Part shown: in pieces, positions 44,976 to 56,900 of the stretch
How positions within the stretch are numbered: position 1 is the stretch's first letter
Layout: every line of letters begins with the position of its first letter
Source: Polyporus tsugae
Taxonomy: Eukaryota; Basidiomycota; Agaricomycetes; Polyporales; Polyporaceae
Assembly (NCBI GenBank): GCA_024305745.1
Contig: JAHRBS010000014.1
Coordinates: forward strand, 1,991,501-2,055,500
Length of the DNA: 64,000 nucleotides
Reading direction: 5' to 3'
Notes under the pieces: generated by a model
What the model saw: the letters and a program-made list of their open reading frames with translations, nothing else
Database searches by the model: none
What the model was told of the DNA's origin: nothing
Translations under genes and position numbers: made by a program

Positions 44976-47433
44976 CTAGATTGTGAGAGCGACCCGAGCC
45001 TGAGCGATGAGGTCCGCCGCCGTATCAGAGCGCGGTCGGATGGAGCAAATAAACGGTTTCGGTTGGCTGTCAGACGAGAACCAGGGGTGGGGGTTCCAAA
45101 TCAGCAGGTTCCAAGAAAACGCGATAGCGAGGGGCGCCTTACCTGACAAAGCCAGACACATATTCGCCCGAGGGAGTGATCTCCTTCCCCCACTGGTCCT
45201 GAGCCTTCCTAATATCAAACAGCGAAATCATGCTGGCGGCGGCGAGCCAAACGCTCGCCTCGGCGAAGTCGCGGCCAGGGCACACCCTCCGCCCGAACCC
45301 GAACACGATCTTGCGCGGGTCGGCGAACTCGGAGGCGCGCGGGTCCATCTCGAGCCAGCGGTCAGGGCGGAACCTCTGCGGGTCCGGATAGTAGGCGGGG
45401 TCCTGGGTCATCTTCCTGCAGGCGTGCAAGAATATGTGATGAGTACCCCAGGGCCATCTTATCTCGTGCTTAATGAGAAGGCAACGTACCATAGATTGGC
45501 GATGACCATGGTCTGGCCGGGGATGTGGTACCCACGATACTCGTCGTCCTCCATGGCGTTGTGTGGGACACCTGGAAGAGAGAGAGGGAGGGGGGTCAGA
45601 ACAATGCACACACGGCTGAGGGTTCCTGGCTGGCTACTGCTCACCGAGGGGGACGGGGCATCGCCATCTATGAAGAACAGTCGATGTGTTAATACTGGGC
45701 CGGTTATGGACACAGAAGATAATCTCACCTGAGAACTTCGCGGATAATGCAATCGAGATACGGCAAGCTTCCCCTGTCCTCGAAATCGGGTAGCCGTGAT
45801 CTCCCCACAACCCGATCGAGCTCGTCCTGTGCCCGCCTGAACACGTCTGGGTGCAGAACCATAGCGAGCACGATGTTCGACAACACGGTCACGGTCTGCC
45901 GCAGATCATTCATGAGAAGATCGTCGTCGACGCGATCGACAGTGTACGTACCGTCTCGGTGCCAGCTATGTACACACCATGCATTCATACATCAGTATGG
46001 AATCCCCACCCGGGGCAAACTTCAAGTTTAGAGCGGTGGGAAAACGCACCTCCGTAGATCACACCAGCGGCCCCCTTGATGTCGTCCGCTTCCTCCGCGG
46101 ACGGCCCGTTGCGGCCATACGTCTCTTCGAGAAGGGAAGCGGTAAACGAGGGCCGAGCAGTCCCAGACGCCTGTGTCGGTTCGTCGTCCGTCCCCCCAGT
46201 CAAAAATAGTAAGCAACACGATCGACCGCACCCGCGCACACGCACCATCGCGCCCCTGACCATCTGGTACGGCGTGTCCATCATCGCCTGCACCATCCCG
46301 CGAACCCTCAGTGCGTCGCGCTTGAACCCGGCGCCCGGCATCCACGCCGGGAGGCTTTTCACTGATTTCAGTTATCAGTATCAGCAGGTATCAGCAGCAG
46401 AGCGAGACGCTGTGCATTTACTCACGGACGGGGAAGAAGTCGACGAGCATAGACCCGGGGCTTCCCGCGGCGACGGTCGCGCTAGTGGCCTCGTGCGCGA
46501 GCTTGACGTACGGGTCCTCAAGCGAATCGATGCAGTGGCCGTACGTAATATCCATGATCATGCCTGTCGCCCACCTGCCGAGCGAGCGGCGAGGCGAGGC
46601 GAGGTCAAAGTCCATCAGTGTCTGTCCACGCCCAGTCCAGCTGGGCAGCGATAAGGGTGGGGCCCCGCGAGAAGGGTCCTCGTCGTCTACCGCTGGGCGG
46701 ACGCAGATCCTCGCGGCAGCAAAAGGGACCTGCGCATGTGACGCACTCACCTGTTGATGTGCGCCAAGAAGCCCGCTGGGTGTGCGAGTAGGCCGGAGAG
46801 AAGGGTGTACGTCTCCCGCCGCTGGATCGGCTCGTAGCCTCGCAGCGCGGCCCTCGTCTGGAAGTTGTCGTGCATCCACCGCCTGTGCTTGCGGAAGCGG
46901 TCGCCGTATCCCATATGGGTAATCACATTGTCCCATCCCATCCTGCGAAGCACGAAAACGGCGGATCAGCGCATCGCCGGGGCAAGAGAACTGCCGCTTT
47001 GGGCGGCGGTACTGACAGTTCAGAGAGGAGGATCAGGCGGGGCCTGTCCGAATAGTTCCCGCTCTTCTTCTCGAGCAAATCTTGTGCCGCCCGCAGGGAA
47101 CCTAGGACCAGCACAGGTCGCCTGAAGATCCTGGCAAACACGACATCACCTATGACGAGGGTATCAGTGTTCAATGTGGCGCCGCCTTCTCGCAGATTAG
47201 GTGGGGTACGGCGACCTACCAAACTGCCTCGTCCAGTCGGCGAATGTCCGTTCTTGATAAGTCTGTGGTAGCTGGTGAACGTTCCCGATGACAGGGATCG
47301 CTTTGGGGCCGGGCGGGAGCCGAGCACGGATGGGACCCCGACTGAGCGACCGCGAGAGGGCGAGTCGCAGGAGGAGTAGGAGGCAAGCAGCGAAGCTGAC
47401 GGGTGCGAGTATGTGGAAGTAGTAGGGCTCCAT
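44976..47433 (-). CDS. Cytochrome P450 (CYP64/OrdA-like basidiomycete monooxygenase)
   Basis: Membrane-anchored haem monooxygenase. Start MEPYYFHILAPVSFAACLLLLLRLAL gives the N-terminal ER anchor, followed by the Pro-rich hinge RARLPPGPKAIPVIGN. Visible motifs: helix C WxxxR as HRRWMHDNF, helix I AGTETT (joined across an intron at about 45950), ExxR as IIREVLR, the PERF-like FRPDRW, and the haem loop FGFGRRVCPGRDFAEA with its Cys ligand. The frame closes at 45139, but the family's usual end indicates a last intron (donor at GTC AG|GTAAGG) joined to PKPFICSIRPRSDTAADLI and a stop at 44976. About 500 residues, many short introns. Substrate unknown; no biosynthetic partner adjoins it. Confidence 0.88.
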
Positions 47434-47494
47434 CGTGCGGCTGAGGTTCTGTTGCAGCGGGAGAACTGCCGAGAGAGGAAGTCGCCCGTTCGGG

Positions 47495-47501
47495 TTTTAT
47501 A
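47495..47501 (-). promoter_or_regulatory. TATA box of the P450 gene
   Basis: TATAAAA on the minus strand, 62 nt upstream of the P450 start codon. Confidence 0.55.
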
Positions 47502-47834
47502 CGATGGACGGACGATCGGAGTGTCGTACCGACAGGCTCGCACTGTTGCCGCGAATACATACGTACCTCGCCCTTATGCGTTTATTCCAAAGTTTAGGAT
47601 CTTCTTGCATGGGCCCGGAATTGGGGTCGAGGTTGACGCATGGTTGCTTCGGGGACTTGCAAGCTCCCGGAGGTAATGGAATCAATCGGGGAAGAAGCGT
47701 GGCCCGATTGCACGCGTATCGCGATATGCTGATGGACAGGGCCGGATGAATGACAGTGTAGTCGACAAGCGAAGGATACCACGGTTGCCATAATGTCGAT
47801 ACGGTCGGGTGTCGCTACAGCGCCTCCAGCCAGG
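47502..47834. other. Intergenic region upstream of the P450
   Basis: Short open frames on both strands with no recognisable content; promoter of the P450 and 3' flank of the next minus-strand gene. Confidence 0.45.
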
Positions 47835-48527
47835 TCAGGAGAACACTTTACCTATCGCGCTCACGGCTTCCGCGAAGAGTTGGGCGTAGTTCGACGTCAT
47901 GTTGTCGGACGTGTAGAATGGTCCACGGATGCGTGGAGGACAGGCGTGTGGTTTGAGAAGTTTGGAACCTCCGGGTCGTGAGACCGTCAGAATCCTAGGC
48001 GAGCGAGGTTCGGCGGAGGAGAGTTGATGAGGGCCGTACGGTGGCCACCGAGGAACAGTTGCGGCGGTAGTGGAACGCTTCTGAGCCGCTTCGCCGGCAG
48101 TACGGTCGCACAGATCAGCCGACAGCGCTGTGGGAGATCAGGTGAAGCTACGTACGCAATCCGTTACGAGCAGCGTGGGTAGCGGGAGCCGATTGGGGGT
48201 GGTTTCCAAAGCGTGTATCGATGTTCTCCGACGAGCGTTGGGCTCAGATCAATAGGCAAGACCATATGAAGAACCAGGGCTCGCTTCATGGATGCTGACA
48301 GTTCCTTTATGTGTGCATGCGCGGACGACAGGCCACATACTTATGCCGGTCCAGCTTCCAGGTTGAAACGAGGGCAGATCCGGGACGAGGAGGAACTGGC
48401 CGCCCAGCGGGTCGATGCCGAGGCTCCTCGGGCGCTCTTCTATTTTGATACGCGGCGGTGGGGTCCATGGCGAGATAGCCGATGTATCCACGGATGAGAG
48501 GATGAGAGTAGGAGTAGAACTCGACAT
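47835..48527 (-). CDS. Small unrecognised, probably disordered protein
   Basis: Exons 48341-48527 and 47835-48127 join in phase across a 213-nt intron (GTATGT...CACAG), giving 159 residues. The protein is Ser/Pro/Arg-rich (MSSSTPTLILSSVDTSAISP, WTPPPRIKIEERPRSLGIDP, LGGQFLLVPDLPSFQPGSW, then ATVPRWPPYGPHQLSSAEP and PPRIRGPFYTSDNMTSNYAQ) and ends AEAVSAIGKVFS. No family recognised. Phase agreement and steady open frame support a real gene; a further 3' intron after SAIG is possible, in which case the end would differ. Confidence 0.45.
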
Positions 48528-48621
48528 GGACTTGCTCCCTCCGTACCCCGCGTCGCCGCCACCATTGTTAGCGTCCTTCTTATCGTCTAATTATTGACCT
48601 TATATCTCCTCCAAACGGGAT

Positions 48622-48694
48622 GGTTGAGTGGTGTAGTGGTTATCACTCCTGTCTTACACACAGGCGGTCGTCGGTTCGATCCCGGCCTCAATCA
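48622..48694 (+). tRNA. tRNA-Val (anticodon UAC)
   Basis: 73-nt cloverleaf without intron. Acceptor stem GGTTGAG pairs with CTCAATC, discriminator A. The anticodon stem CCTGT/ACAGG encloses CTTACAC, giving anticodon TAC (valine, GUA codons). A-box-like TGGTGTAGTGG and B-box GGTTCGATCCC are present, and a T-run (TTTTT) follows at once as Pol III terminator. Confidence 0.95.
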
Positions 48695-49577
48695 TTTTTC
48701 CGCCATCAGCTTCTCTACGTCCCCTTGTGTTTCTTTTTGAAGTGCTTAGGCACGAACTGACGGTCAGTGGTCGGTATTCGGGCTCTCCGAAGTTCATTCC
48801 CATGGGCCATCGCCAATCGGCGGTGTTTTACAGGGTCGTCATCGTCAGATGGCATCGCCGATGGGCGCCATCTTGAATGTGACATCGAGGCGTCTGCGCA
48901 TGCACGTCGTCCAACTTGCGGGATACCGTACACACCCCGTGGCCAGCGCAGTAAGTCTTCCCCCCTCTCCGCCGCTCACAGCTCAACAATGTTCGCGATC
49001 AGAGTTCCTCCTGATGCTTTCGCACTTCTCTGCGGGAGAAGGCCACCCACATCAACACTTAGCGCATCCACTGGCACCCTCTAACCGACCACTGCGCCAG
49101 ATAACGATCCTCGCCTCTCGCCGCACGACGAACCAGCGCCGCTTTCAACATTGTACGTATTTTTCGGCTCATTGTTTGCGCACTACGTCCGCTCATACGT
49201 ATCGCATAGTACGCCACGGAGACAGCTGACAACGCCGCCGCGGACGATTGACATGTCTCTCTAATTGGCTTGTTACTATTCACTCGAACCTAGAACGCTG
49301 TTAATCTCGACTGCACTTCCATTGTCGGTCTGTAGTAGGCGGCGTACTCCCTGTGCGTGGTGCGTGCTCGTGAACAGCAAATTTCGAGGGTGTGTTCTGA
49401 TTACGCAGCTGGCGGTACTCCTGAATGACAAGGTCGAGTTCCCATACCGAAACTTCCTGGGCATCCCACTTCTCAAATAGCGGTCACCAATCTTCCAGCC
49501 CCCCAGCCACGGCAGTATAGTATGGGATATCCCCGAATTCACCGGTCCTCATGTTCACAAATCCACGGTCCCCTCGC
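48695..49577. other. Intergenic stretch with a possible small minus-strand ORF
   Basis: A minus-strand frame at 48715-48933 ends in a basic, ribosomal-like tail (RQFVPKHFKKKHKGT) and contains MPSDDDDPVKHRRLAMAHG; it may be a terminal exon or a 56-72-residue gene but has no family match that I know. The rest holds nothing recognisable. Confidence 0.3.
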
Positions 49578-51344
49578 TCAGTCCTCCCACACTTCTACCC
49601 CGTCTACTAGCAACGCAACCTCCCTGACACGATCTAGACCCGACTGCTTAGTTCCGGCGGCCGACTCCCCCTCTCGATTTACCTCCGGGTGCGTATCGGT
49701 CAGCACCCCTAAACTTTCCAGAAATCTTGTCCAGAGAGGACGAACTCAACGTACCAGCCTTCTTCAGCGGCGACGGCTGCACCCGATCTCCAGGAACTTG
49801 GGTCTTCTGGGGCGACGGCGTGCGTTGCCCTCCACGTTTCTGCTGCCCACCGGCCCGGCCATCGATATCGCCTCGTCCCAGGCCCCCCTTCCCCTTGGAC
49901 TCCTGCTGTGACCCCGTCCTCGCAGAAACTGTCGTGAGAGCATGAGCAACTCCCGCGATATCAAAGGCACCCCGCATTACTCACCGCCCTTCATCTGCTC
50001 CTTACCATTCCGTTCTGGCATGCGTTTGCGCGTCCTCCACGAACCATCCGACCCTACCGCAGCCTTCTTCATCTCCCTCGGCTCGTTTCCCTGCTTGGAC
50101 GGCGTCGGGGCTCCTTGAGGCTCTGTACTCCCGACGAGCGCGCTCGTCGGGCGAGGATCGAACGCTAGCCGGCGGTCACAGGTCTCTCCCTGTCCATCCC
50201 CCGCTCCCTGCACCTCCTTCAAGTCGTCGACTCGTCCGGCGCCATGGTCAGCGGTGTCCGCCCCGAGTCGGGCCCGTCCAATCTCGCCGCAGTGATCCTG
50301 ATCCATCGGCCCAGACGCTCCCGGATTGGCAGCGGCGTCAGCCTCTGGGACGCTGACATCTCCCTGCGGCGCACCCTGCTCGCGCTCGTCGTCCTCGGCC
50401 TTGACTCGGAGCGAGGCGAACTGGGGAAGGGGCTGCGACGCGTTCTCGGCATCGCCGCCGGATTCCGCCTGCCTGCTCGCCCCGTCCGTACCTTCGCCCT
50501 CCCCGCATTGACCGACGACTTGCTCGCCACCGTCCCCCTCGCATCCCTCGGCCAAGCGCTCGGTCTCGTGCTTCGGGCTACCGCTCCCAGGACTGGGATT
50601 GTCGACGGGATCCGCGTCGGGGCCCTCGCCGCCGCCGCCGCCGCCAACCCCGCCCTCAGTGCCGCGCAACGGTGTGCCCCGAAGCGGAGATGGAGGGACG
50701 ATGGACGAGCTCTCGCTGAGCCCCAGACACGGCGACGCCGCCGGGCTCGCTCCCGCCCCCGACATCTGGAGCGCGGCGAACGACCTGGCCCTGCCCGAGC
50801 GGACGCGCCCGAGCGTCTCGCGGAGGGACGTGGTCGCGTGGACCTCGGCGGTCTCCATCTGCGTGACGAGGTGGAGGAGCTCCTGGAGCTTTGCGCGCTG
50901 CTGGAGGAGCGTCGCCTCGCGCTCCTCGGTCGCGTGCGCGAGGCACTCGAGCGTGTGGATCTGCTGCTGGAGGAGCTGCGCGGTCGCGAGGACCTCGCCT
51001 GTCAGGTGCTTGATCGAGGGCGGGTGCGGGTGCTGGTGCGGGTGCAGGGGCGTCGGGCTGTCGCCCTGGATCTTGACATGCGTTTGGGCTGGCATGAGCG
51101 CGAGCGCGGTGTGGGACTCGGAAGGCGTGCGGGGAAGTGCTAGCGAGGGCGTGCTGCGACTGTCGGTGTGGCGGTGGGTGGATGGGAAGCGTGTGTCGGA
51201 CGTCGCTGTGGCCGAGGTACGTACGTGGTTACACGCGGAGGGAGAGTTCAAGATTGCGGAAGTGCGCTTGCGGATCTGGTACGGGGAGGCGGAAACTGGA
51301 ACTACATATCTGGTGGCGGACACCGAGCTCGGAGGGGCTGACAT
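49578..51344 (-). CDS. Unrecognised coiled-coil protein with long disordered acidic region
   Basis: Exons 49985-51344, 49755-49928 and 49578-49708 agree in phase and give 554 residues. N-terminal 110 residues are Ser/Thr/Pro/His-rich, then a coiled coil (about 115-185: LTGEVLATAQLLQQQIHTLE, EEREATLLQQRAKLQELLHL, VTQMETAEVHATTSLRETLG), then about 300 residues rich in Gly, Glu, Asp and Pro including a poly-Gly run from a GCC repeat, and a basic C-terminus (RTRKRMPERNGKEQMKGG; GGQQKRGGQRTPSPQKTQVP). ATG at 51093 (MPAQTHVKIQ) is an alternative start. No domain recognised. The divergent neighbour at 51685 has a similar short coiled coil, so the two may be related. Confidence 0.62.
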
Positions 51345-51684
51345 CGTGGCATTTGGGTTGTGTCACGCCTGGAGAAGATCAGTGTCTGGCATGTGTTATC
51401 CCCCTACCACTACGGGCTGAACTGAAATACGCTGGCTTCTCGTGGCTGCAGCCCCTTCACCGCGGTTTTGCTTTCTCTCTCGTACATACCCGAGGCTGAC
51501 ATTAGTACCTGCATCATAGGACGGCCATGCCGTGCGCCACCCAACTGGCCATCATGCCTGCAGCCTCGCCAGCCCAACTAGTTAGCCCCATTGCCAAGTT
51601 GATTGTCTCCGACCGCTCGGACAATCCCACAACCCCACCTCCCACTTCCCGGCACCGACCTCGCCCAATCGACACTCCGCGTAC
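51345..51684. promoter_or_regulatory. Divergent promoter region between two coiled-coil genes
   Basis: 340 bp between divergent starts; no named motif seen. Confidence 0.45.
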
Positions 51685-52295
51685 GTGCCACATCTCCCAG
51701 GCATGTCGCTCTCGCTCGCCCTCTCACTCACGCCGATCATGTCCGGCACCATCCGCGGGCTCGTCGTGCTCATCGAGAGCACGCTCGAGCACGACGCCGC
51801 GTGCCACACGCTCGAGGCGCAGTGTGCGAGCCTCCAAGCCCAGGTCGACGCCGCGCGCGCACACGTCCTGCAGGAGAAGGCGGCGCAGCGGAGGCTCCGT
51901 GCGGACATCGTGGCCTTCCTCAAGGAGCGGAGCGAGAGCCGCAGCGCGAGTGAGTGTTCTTTTCTTTCCGTGGAGCACGGGCGGCGTTTCGTGCGTGCGT
52001 GTGTGCTGAGGGGTGTTTCAACCCCATCAGATTCGTCGCGCGTCGTTGGACCCGAGGACCTCTCCGTCGTAATCTCAACGCCGGGCACGAACACGGACGA
52101 GGTGGTACGTGCATCACCTTCACTCGCCCGCGTGGGTGTGAACGCGGCTCAGCAGGCGGGGGTTCGAGCAGACTCCCAGTGACATCTCTCTCTCAGCCCT
52201 CCGCCGCTACCCTCAAGATGTCAGCCCTCTCGTCCTTCGAGCGAAGCGCAGGGGAAGCAGCGTCGTCACCCCAGAGAGACTTGACGTGGTTGTGA
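51685..52295 (+). CDS. Small unrecognised coiled-coil protein
   Basis: Exons 51685-51949, 52031-52104 and 52197-52295 give 145 residues. ATGs at 51703 or 51739 are alternative starts. A helical core (LVVLIESTLEHDAACHTLEA, QCASLQAQVDAARAHVLQEK, AAQRRLRADIVAFLKERSES) forms a coiled coil, followed by a Ser-rich tail (VVGPEDLSVVISTPGTNTDE and LSSFERSAGEAASSPQRDL). No known family. It is divergent to, and has the same helix style as, the gene at 49578-51344. Confidence 0.58.
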
Positions 52296-53273
52296 AGCGC
52301 AGGCGGCTTGCTAAAGGCGTCTCTCCGAGGAGACCGACTCTTCTGGAGAGGCTGACCTCGCCGAAGCTGCGGTGATCTGTCCGGCTTCCGCTTCCCCGCC
52401 TGCCTCATGTCTGGCTTGTAATTTGGGCTCCAAGGCCTGCACACCACCGTTTCGCACCGAAGTTGCCTACTGCCTACTGTCAGCACATTATACGAAGTTG
52501 AGTTTATTTTCAGGTTCTTCTACGAGATCGTCACCAATGTAGTGCCTCTGTCGCAAGTTTATGCAACCCGACGTTTTTCTCCGTTGTGCTGCTAGCGCCC
52601 AGCGCGACGCGACGCGTGTGCAGTGCCACAGACGCGTCGCGTCACGATCACGTGGACGCGTTTACGGTTCCGGAGTCTGCGGCGCGAGCGACGGAGCCTC
52701 GTGGGCAAAGCTTATTGTCTTGTTGGTTCCCGAGCGTCGTCATGGCTGATCTGCAAGACAAAAGAACTGGACGCCTCCTGTCCCAATCCCCGCCTAAAGG
52801 TGAGAATCCGGACCTGCTCCCTTTCCTTCGACTCATCGATAGCCTCAGGTTCCCGTTCCAGTCTTCACTTTAGCGCGAGCATGCCCGACCCAACACAAAA
52901 AGACCGGCGGCAGAAGCGCACACCTCTATTGTCTTTGCGCCGAACTAAACGCATCACATTGATTTCGTCGAGGGCACGCAGACAATTCGGGAGTGCCGAG
53001 ACAGTCCTGTGCTGCTGCTGCAAGGGGCAGTCGTCCGCCATGCCCGCACCGGACCCGCACGCCACTCAGAGTCAAAAAGCACGGATGGAGGGCCGAACTT
53101 AAAACGCACAACGCGACCGCGCCTCTCCCTTTCTTCGTCCAACTGACTCCCGCCACTGATCCCAGTAAGTGCTCGACGCACCATCCGTATACGATCACTG
53201 CTGCTGTGCATCCCGCATCGCCTCTAAACGTCCACACTGCTCCCCTCGTCGATTCACCTTCATCTGAATCACC
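52296..53273. other. Intergenic region upstream of the two-helix membrane protein
   Basis: About 980 bp with overlapping short open frames on both strands and no recognisable gene; the last 150 bp are CT/CA-rich and look like a 5' leader. Confidence 0.45.
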
Positions 53274-53972
53274 ATGTTCTCAAAGAGCCGCTCGTCGACT
53301 AGCTCCTACACTAGCGCCGCCGACCGCACGGTCACCATCGCCCTCCCGACCGCAACCCACCCGAACCCGGCCCAGGCCGCAGAGCTCGCCGCGTTCCAGT
53401 ACCAGCAGGAGCTCCTCGCCGACTTCTTCAGCGGCAGCGCTGCTCCCCGGCCCCGACCCCCTCCGCCGGCGTCCCCTTCCGGCCACTCGCACTCGTCGCA
53501 CTCGACCTCGTCCAAGTCGAAAACAAAGTGGGGCACGGTCCTCATGGACCGCGAACGGGAGGCAAAGACAAAGGCAAACGGCAACGTCTACCCCGAGCCC
53601 ACGACGCTCTCGAAGCGCATGTTCCAGTTTGGATTCGGTGCGTCCCTTTCTCTCTCTGCTCCCCCCGCCCTGCACTCCGCTCGCCGCTCGCCATGTCCCC
53701 TCTCTGATGCGTAAAGGACGGCGCGCTGACGTGCTTTAGCATTCCCTTTGCTGTGGCTCGCCGGCGCTGTCTTCCTCTTTTACCCTCCCAGGCCGCGCAT
53801 CGAACACGAAGGCCTCCCGGTGAGCTCCGCCGAGGAGCTCGGGCGGCGCGTCGCGGTGTACGAAGCCGCCGAGGCGCGGTGGGCGAGGTGCTGCCTGTTG
53901 GCGTGGGTGGTCGCCATGGCCGTCGTGCCTGTCGTGGTCGCCGCAGCTGTCCTTGGTGCGCGAGTCCGTTGA
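53274..53972 (+). CDS. Two-helix membrane protein of unknown function
   Basis: Exons 53274-53637 and 53740-53972 give 198 residues. The N-terminal 120 residues are cytosolic-like and low in complexity (MFSKSRSSTSSYTSAADRTV, a Pro run PRPRPPPPASP, a His/Ser run GHSHSSHSTSSKSKTKWG). WGTVLMDREREAKTKANG precedes the first helix FPLLWLAGAVFLFYP; a short charged loop (RPRIEHEGLPVSSAEELGRR) leads to the second, CCLLAWVVAMAVVPVVVAAAVLG, and the protein ends there. No signal peptide. No family recognised; architecture suggests an intracellular membrane protein with both ends in the cytosol. Confidence 0.68.
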
Positions 53973-56900
53973 GCGGTGGCACCGTCGAGTCGTGATACCC
54001 CCCTTCGGTACGTGCGCGAGTCGACGTCGCAGACGGTGCTGCTTGCTAACATCCACAGCAGCCACTCACAACCTCTGCGACACCCGACCGCGACTTGCTC
54101 GTACTACTGCATAGCCAACATCGCCATTGTTCCGATGGACTGGACCTCTTTTGTTCGCCGCGAATGGAGCATACCCCCGCTTCCGATGATTCCCCGCTAC
54201 CCACGCGACCAACCCTCACCGAAACCTGTCACCGCCCTTCCGCCACTTCACCTACATACTCCGCGACACCCCCGCCCGCCCCGCCACTCCGCCTAACCAG
54301 AAACCCACACGCAAAACATAATCATCCCGACATTGGTGTATCGCTACAGGCTCCCGACTGGACTCTTAATGGTGCCGTGCCGCTTCTACCTTCTGTTCCA
54401 ACTTCCCCTCGGCATTACCCCACCTGCACTTGCACTTGTATTCGCACTGGATTTTCACGCATCCGACCGGCATGTATTATACCACACGCACCCACTTCGC
54501 TTCTTTCCAGAGTCGACTCGCACTCCGGCGTCGACTCTTGGCCACCCATTCTCCGCACCCCGTTATTGCGCATTGATGTAGCAGTTAATGCCCCGCCCCC
54601 CCCCCGACTCAAGTGTACTGTACCGTAGACATAGTATCCTTATAGAACGCGACTACAGGACTGCAGTCTTCCGTCCGTTGTGCGCTGTGCACGTGGGCCC
54701 GGCGGGACGCAGCCGCTGGTCTTCTGCGAGAGTTCAAGAAGTGCAATTAATTGCAAGTTCCCCATGTGTATCATGTCAACCTTGCTTCCGATCTTGTCGG
54801 TAACCCCCCCCCGAGCTACTTGCGTACGCGTCATGTGGGGGTTCTCTTCGACCTTCGAACATGTTCGATTCGCCTCCCTCTGCAGAGTCTTGTTTGCTAC
54901 GCCGCGCCCATCGCGATGGGACCCAGACCTTGTCCGGTCATCGCGCGCACCTGGCTTGTTCCTCTCTCCCCTCCTCCTTCTCTCAGCCCATTCCGCCGTG
55001 CGACCTCTTTGTTCTGCGCCTATTAAGTACTCGCGCCGTCAGTCAATACTCAATGTTCAACGGTAAGTCCCTACGTCTTGCTTGTGCGTGTACCTAGACC
55101 TGGCAGTGCGCTCTGGCCTGACATGAGAAGAGGCAAGACGGACGCAAGAAGCTGGCAGAAGACGTTCGCGCCCCACATCGCCTGCTGCGAAGCACAACGG
55201 GGCAAATTTCTATGGATGCACGACGGAAGTTCGTGCGCGCGGCCGAGCTGCCTAGATCTATGGCCAGTACTGGCCGCATACTGTACGTCGGTGGCACATC
55301 TTCCTCAGACCAACAGCCTCCCGGCGGGCCCGCTTTATCTTCCCTGGGACGACATAATCCGCCTGCACGGACATATCGCTCGCGATCGTATACGTACGTG
55401 CCTGCCGCCCCATGTCCGATATCGCGTCGACGTCTTGTCCTTTCTGATCTCTCCTCCGTGTCGCTGGTATATGTGCACAGATCGCACTCCGGTGGACCGG
55501 CTCTGCTACGACCGAGTAATATTGGGATTAGTGCCACCCGCTCCCTGACAGTGTGCTTCTCGTCGGGACGGCGATATGTATGGCCAACCCGGGGCCTTGC
55601 TTCTCATAGGCACGCACCGGCGCGACAACAGTAAAACGCATACACGAGGCCCGCGAGGCACGGCGCGAGTCGCATCGGCTGGTGCCAACCGACGCGCAGA
55701 TGCGATGCATGGACTGGTCACTAGTCACTGGACAATGACGACGTCGACGGATGACGCAGCGCGGACGCTCGGACGCGCGCGCTGAATGCCCGTCACCGTC
55801 GCGACTGTCAATGGGCCCCTCGGGTTCTGCTCGTAGGTTCAGGCTGCGTCTGGCCCCTCTGTGAACGACTTTTGGCAGGCGGACATTCCAGCTCGTGTAC
55901 GCCCCCGTATATACCCAGCGCGGGGGCTTGCCTAGGCCTGCTGCTCATCCCCATCCTTCACCCGAGGACCACTGGTCGAGAGGGCTTCGAATCCCTGCTC
56001 ACCGAGGCCTAGCGCGTCAGCCTCAGGGCCGCACCCGCCACCGCTGAAAGACACATAAGGTTATTATGCGCGAACATGAGATGTAAGTCAACGGGGCTCC
56101 CATCCTCCTTGTATGCGCAGTTGGGGACGAGGCGGCTGAATCAGAGCATGCTTCTCCCACAGCGTCGGAGATTGGTACCGCGGCTGCCAGGTATGCTTCC
56201 CCTCGACCACTGGAAACCGCGCCACGCTCATTCCGATCCCATCCAAGCACTTTCACGGACGCTACTACACGGGGGAGCGCATCGACTGCGGCTCCCAGCG
56301 ATGCAAGACGAGCTCCGCACACGTCCACGCGCAGACCACCGCCTGCCGCTGTGAAGCTGTATGTACATATGCGCTCACTCACCTACGTTCCTATCCCCGT
56401 TATCTCGGTGCCCGTCTGACGCGGTTCCATGTGCGTGTGGGCTGCAGGTGGTGACGGAAAAGAAGACGGTGCAGAACATGATCCAGGCAAAACATCCAGA
56501 CTGCAAGTGACGGAGCGCCCATCTACGCGCTCCGAGGGACGAGCATGAGCGCCCACCTGTCATTCGTTACTCGCCGCTCGGCTTGATCTTCGCCTTCGAC
56601 CACCACCACCACCTCCTCCTTCTCCCGCCGGCATACGATTGGACATACTCTCAGTCTCGGTCTTTGTCTTGATCTTCGCTATCCTACATTGTCAAACATA
56701 GCTGTCCGATATTCACCCAACTGCACTATTGTACCTAATCTGCCACGATATGCTATCGATACCTGTCTCGCTCTCCCGCTCCCTGCACCAGCGCGCCGTC
56801 TGCTTCCCTGCTTCCCTGCATCCTGACCATCGCGCTCGTCAACCTGAGCCCCTTACGCTCGCGCGCTTTGTGCGACGTGCACGCACTAGGCCTTATCGAA

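Noticed and set aside
50244..51143. 299-codon plus-strand open frame
   Set aside because: Antisense to the coiled-coil gene, whose three exons splice in phase; the opposite frame has Arg/Leu-rich shadow composition.
55078..55548. 156-codon plus-strand frame and its 148-codon antisense partner
   Set aside because: Both strands are equally open, which is usual in GC-rich DNA, and neither has a recognisable domain or promoter context.
55925..56015. tRNA-like 3' half (TTCGAATCC-type T-loop)
   Set aside because: No matching acceptor stem, D-arm or anticodon stem could be folded around it.
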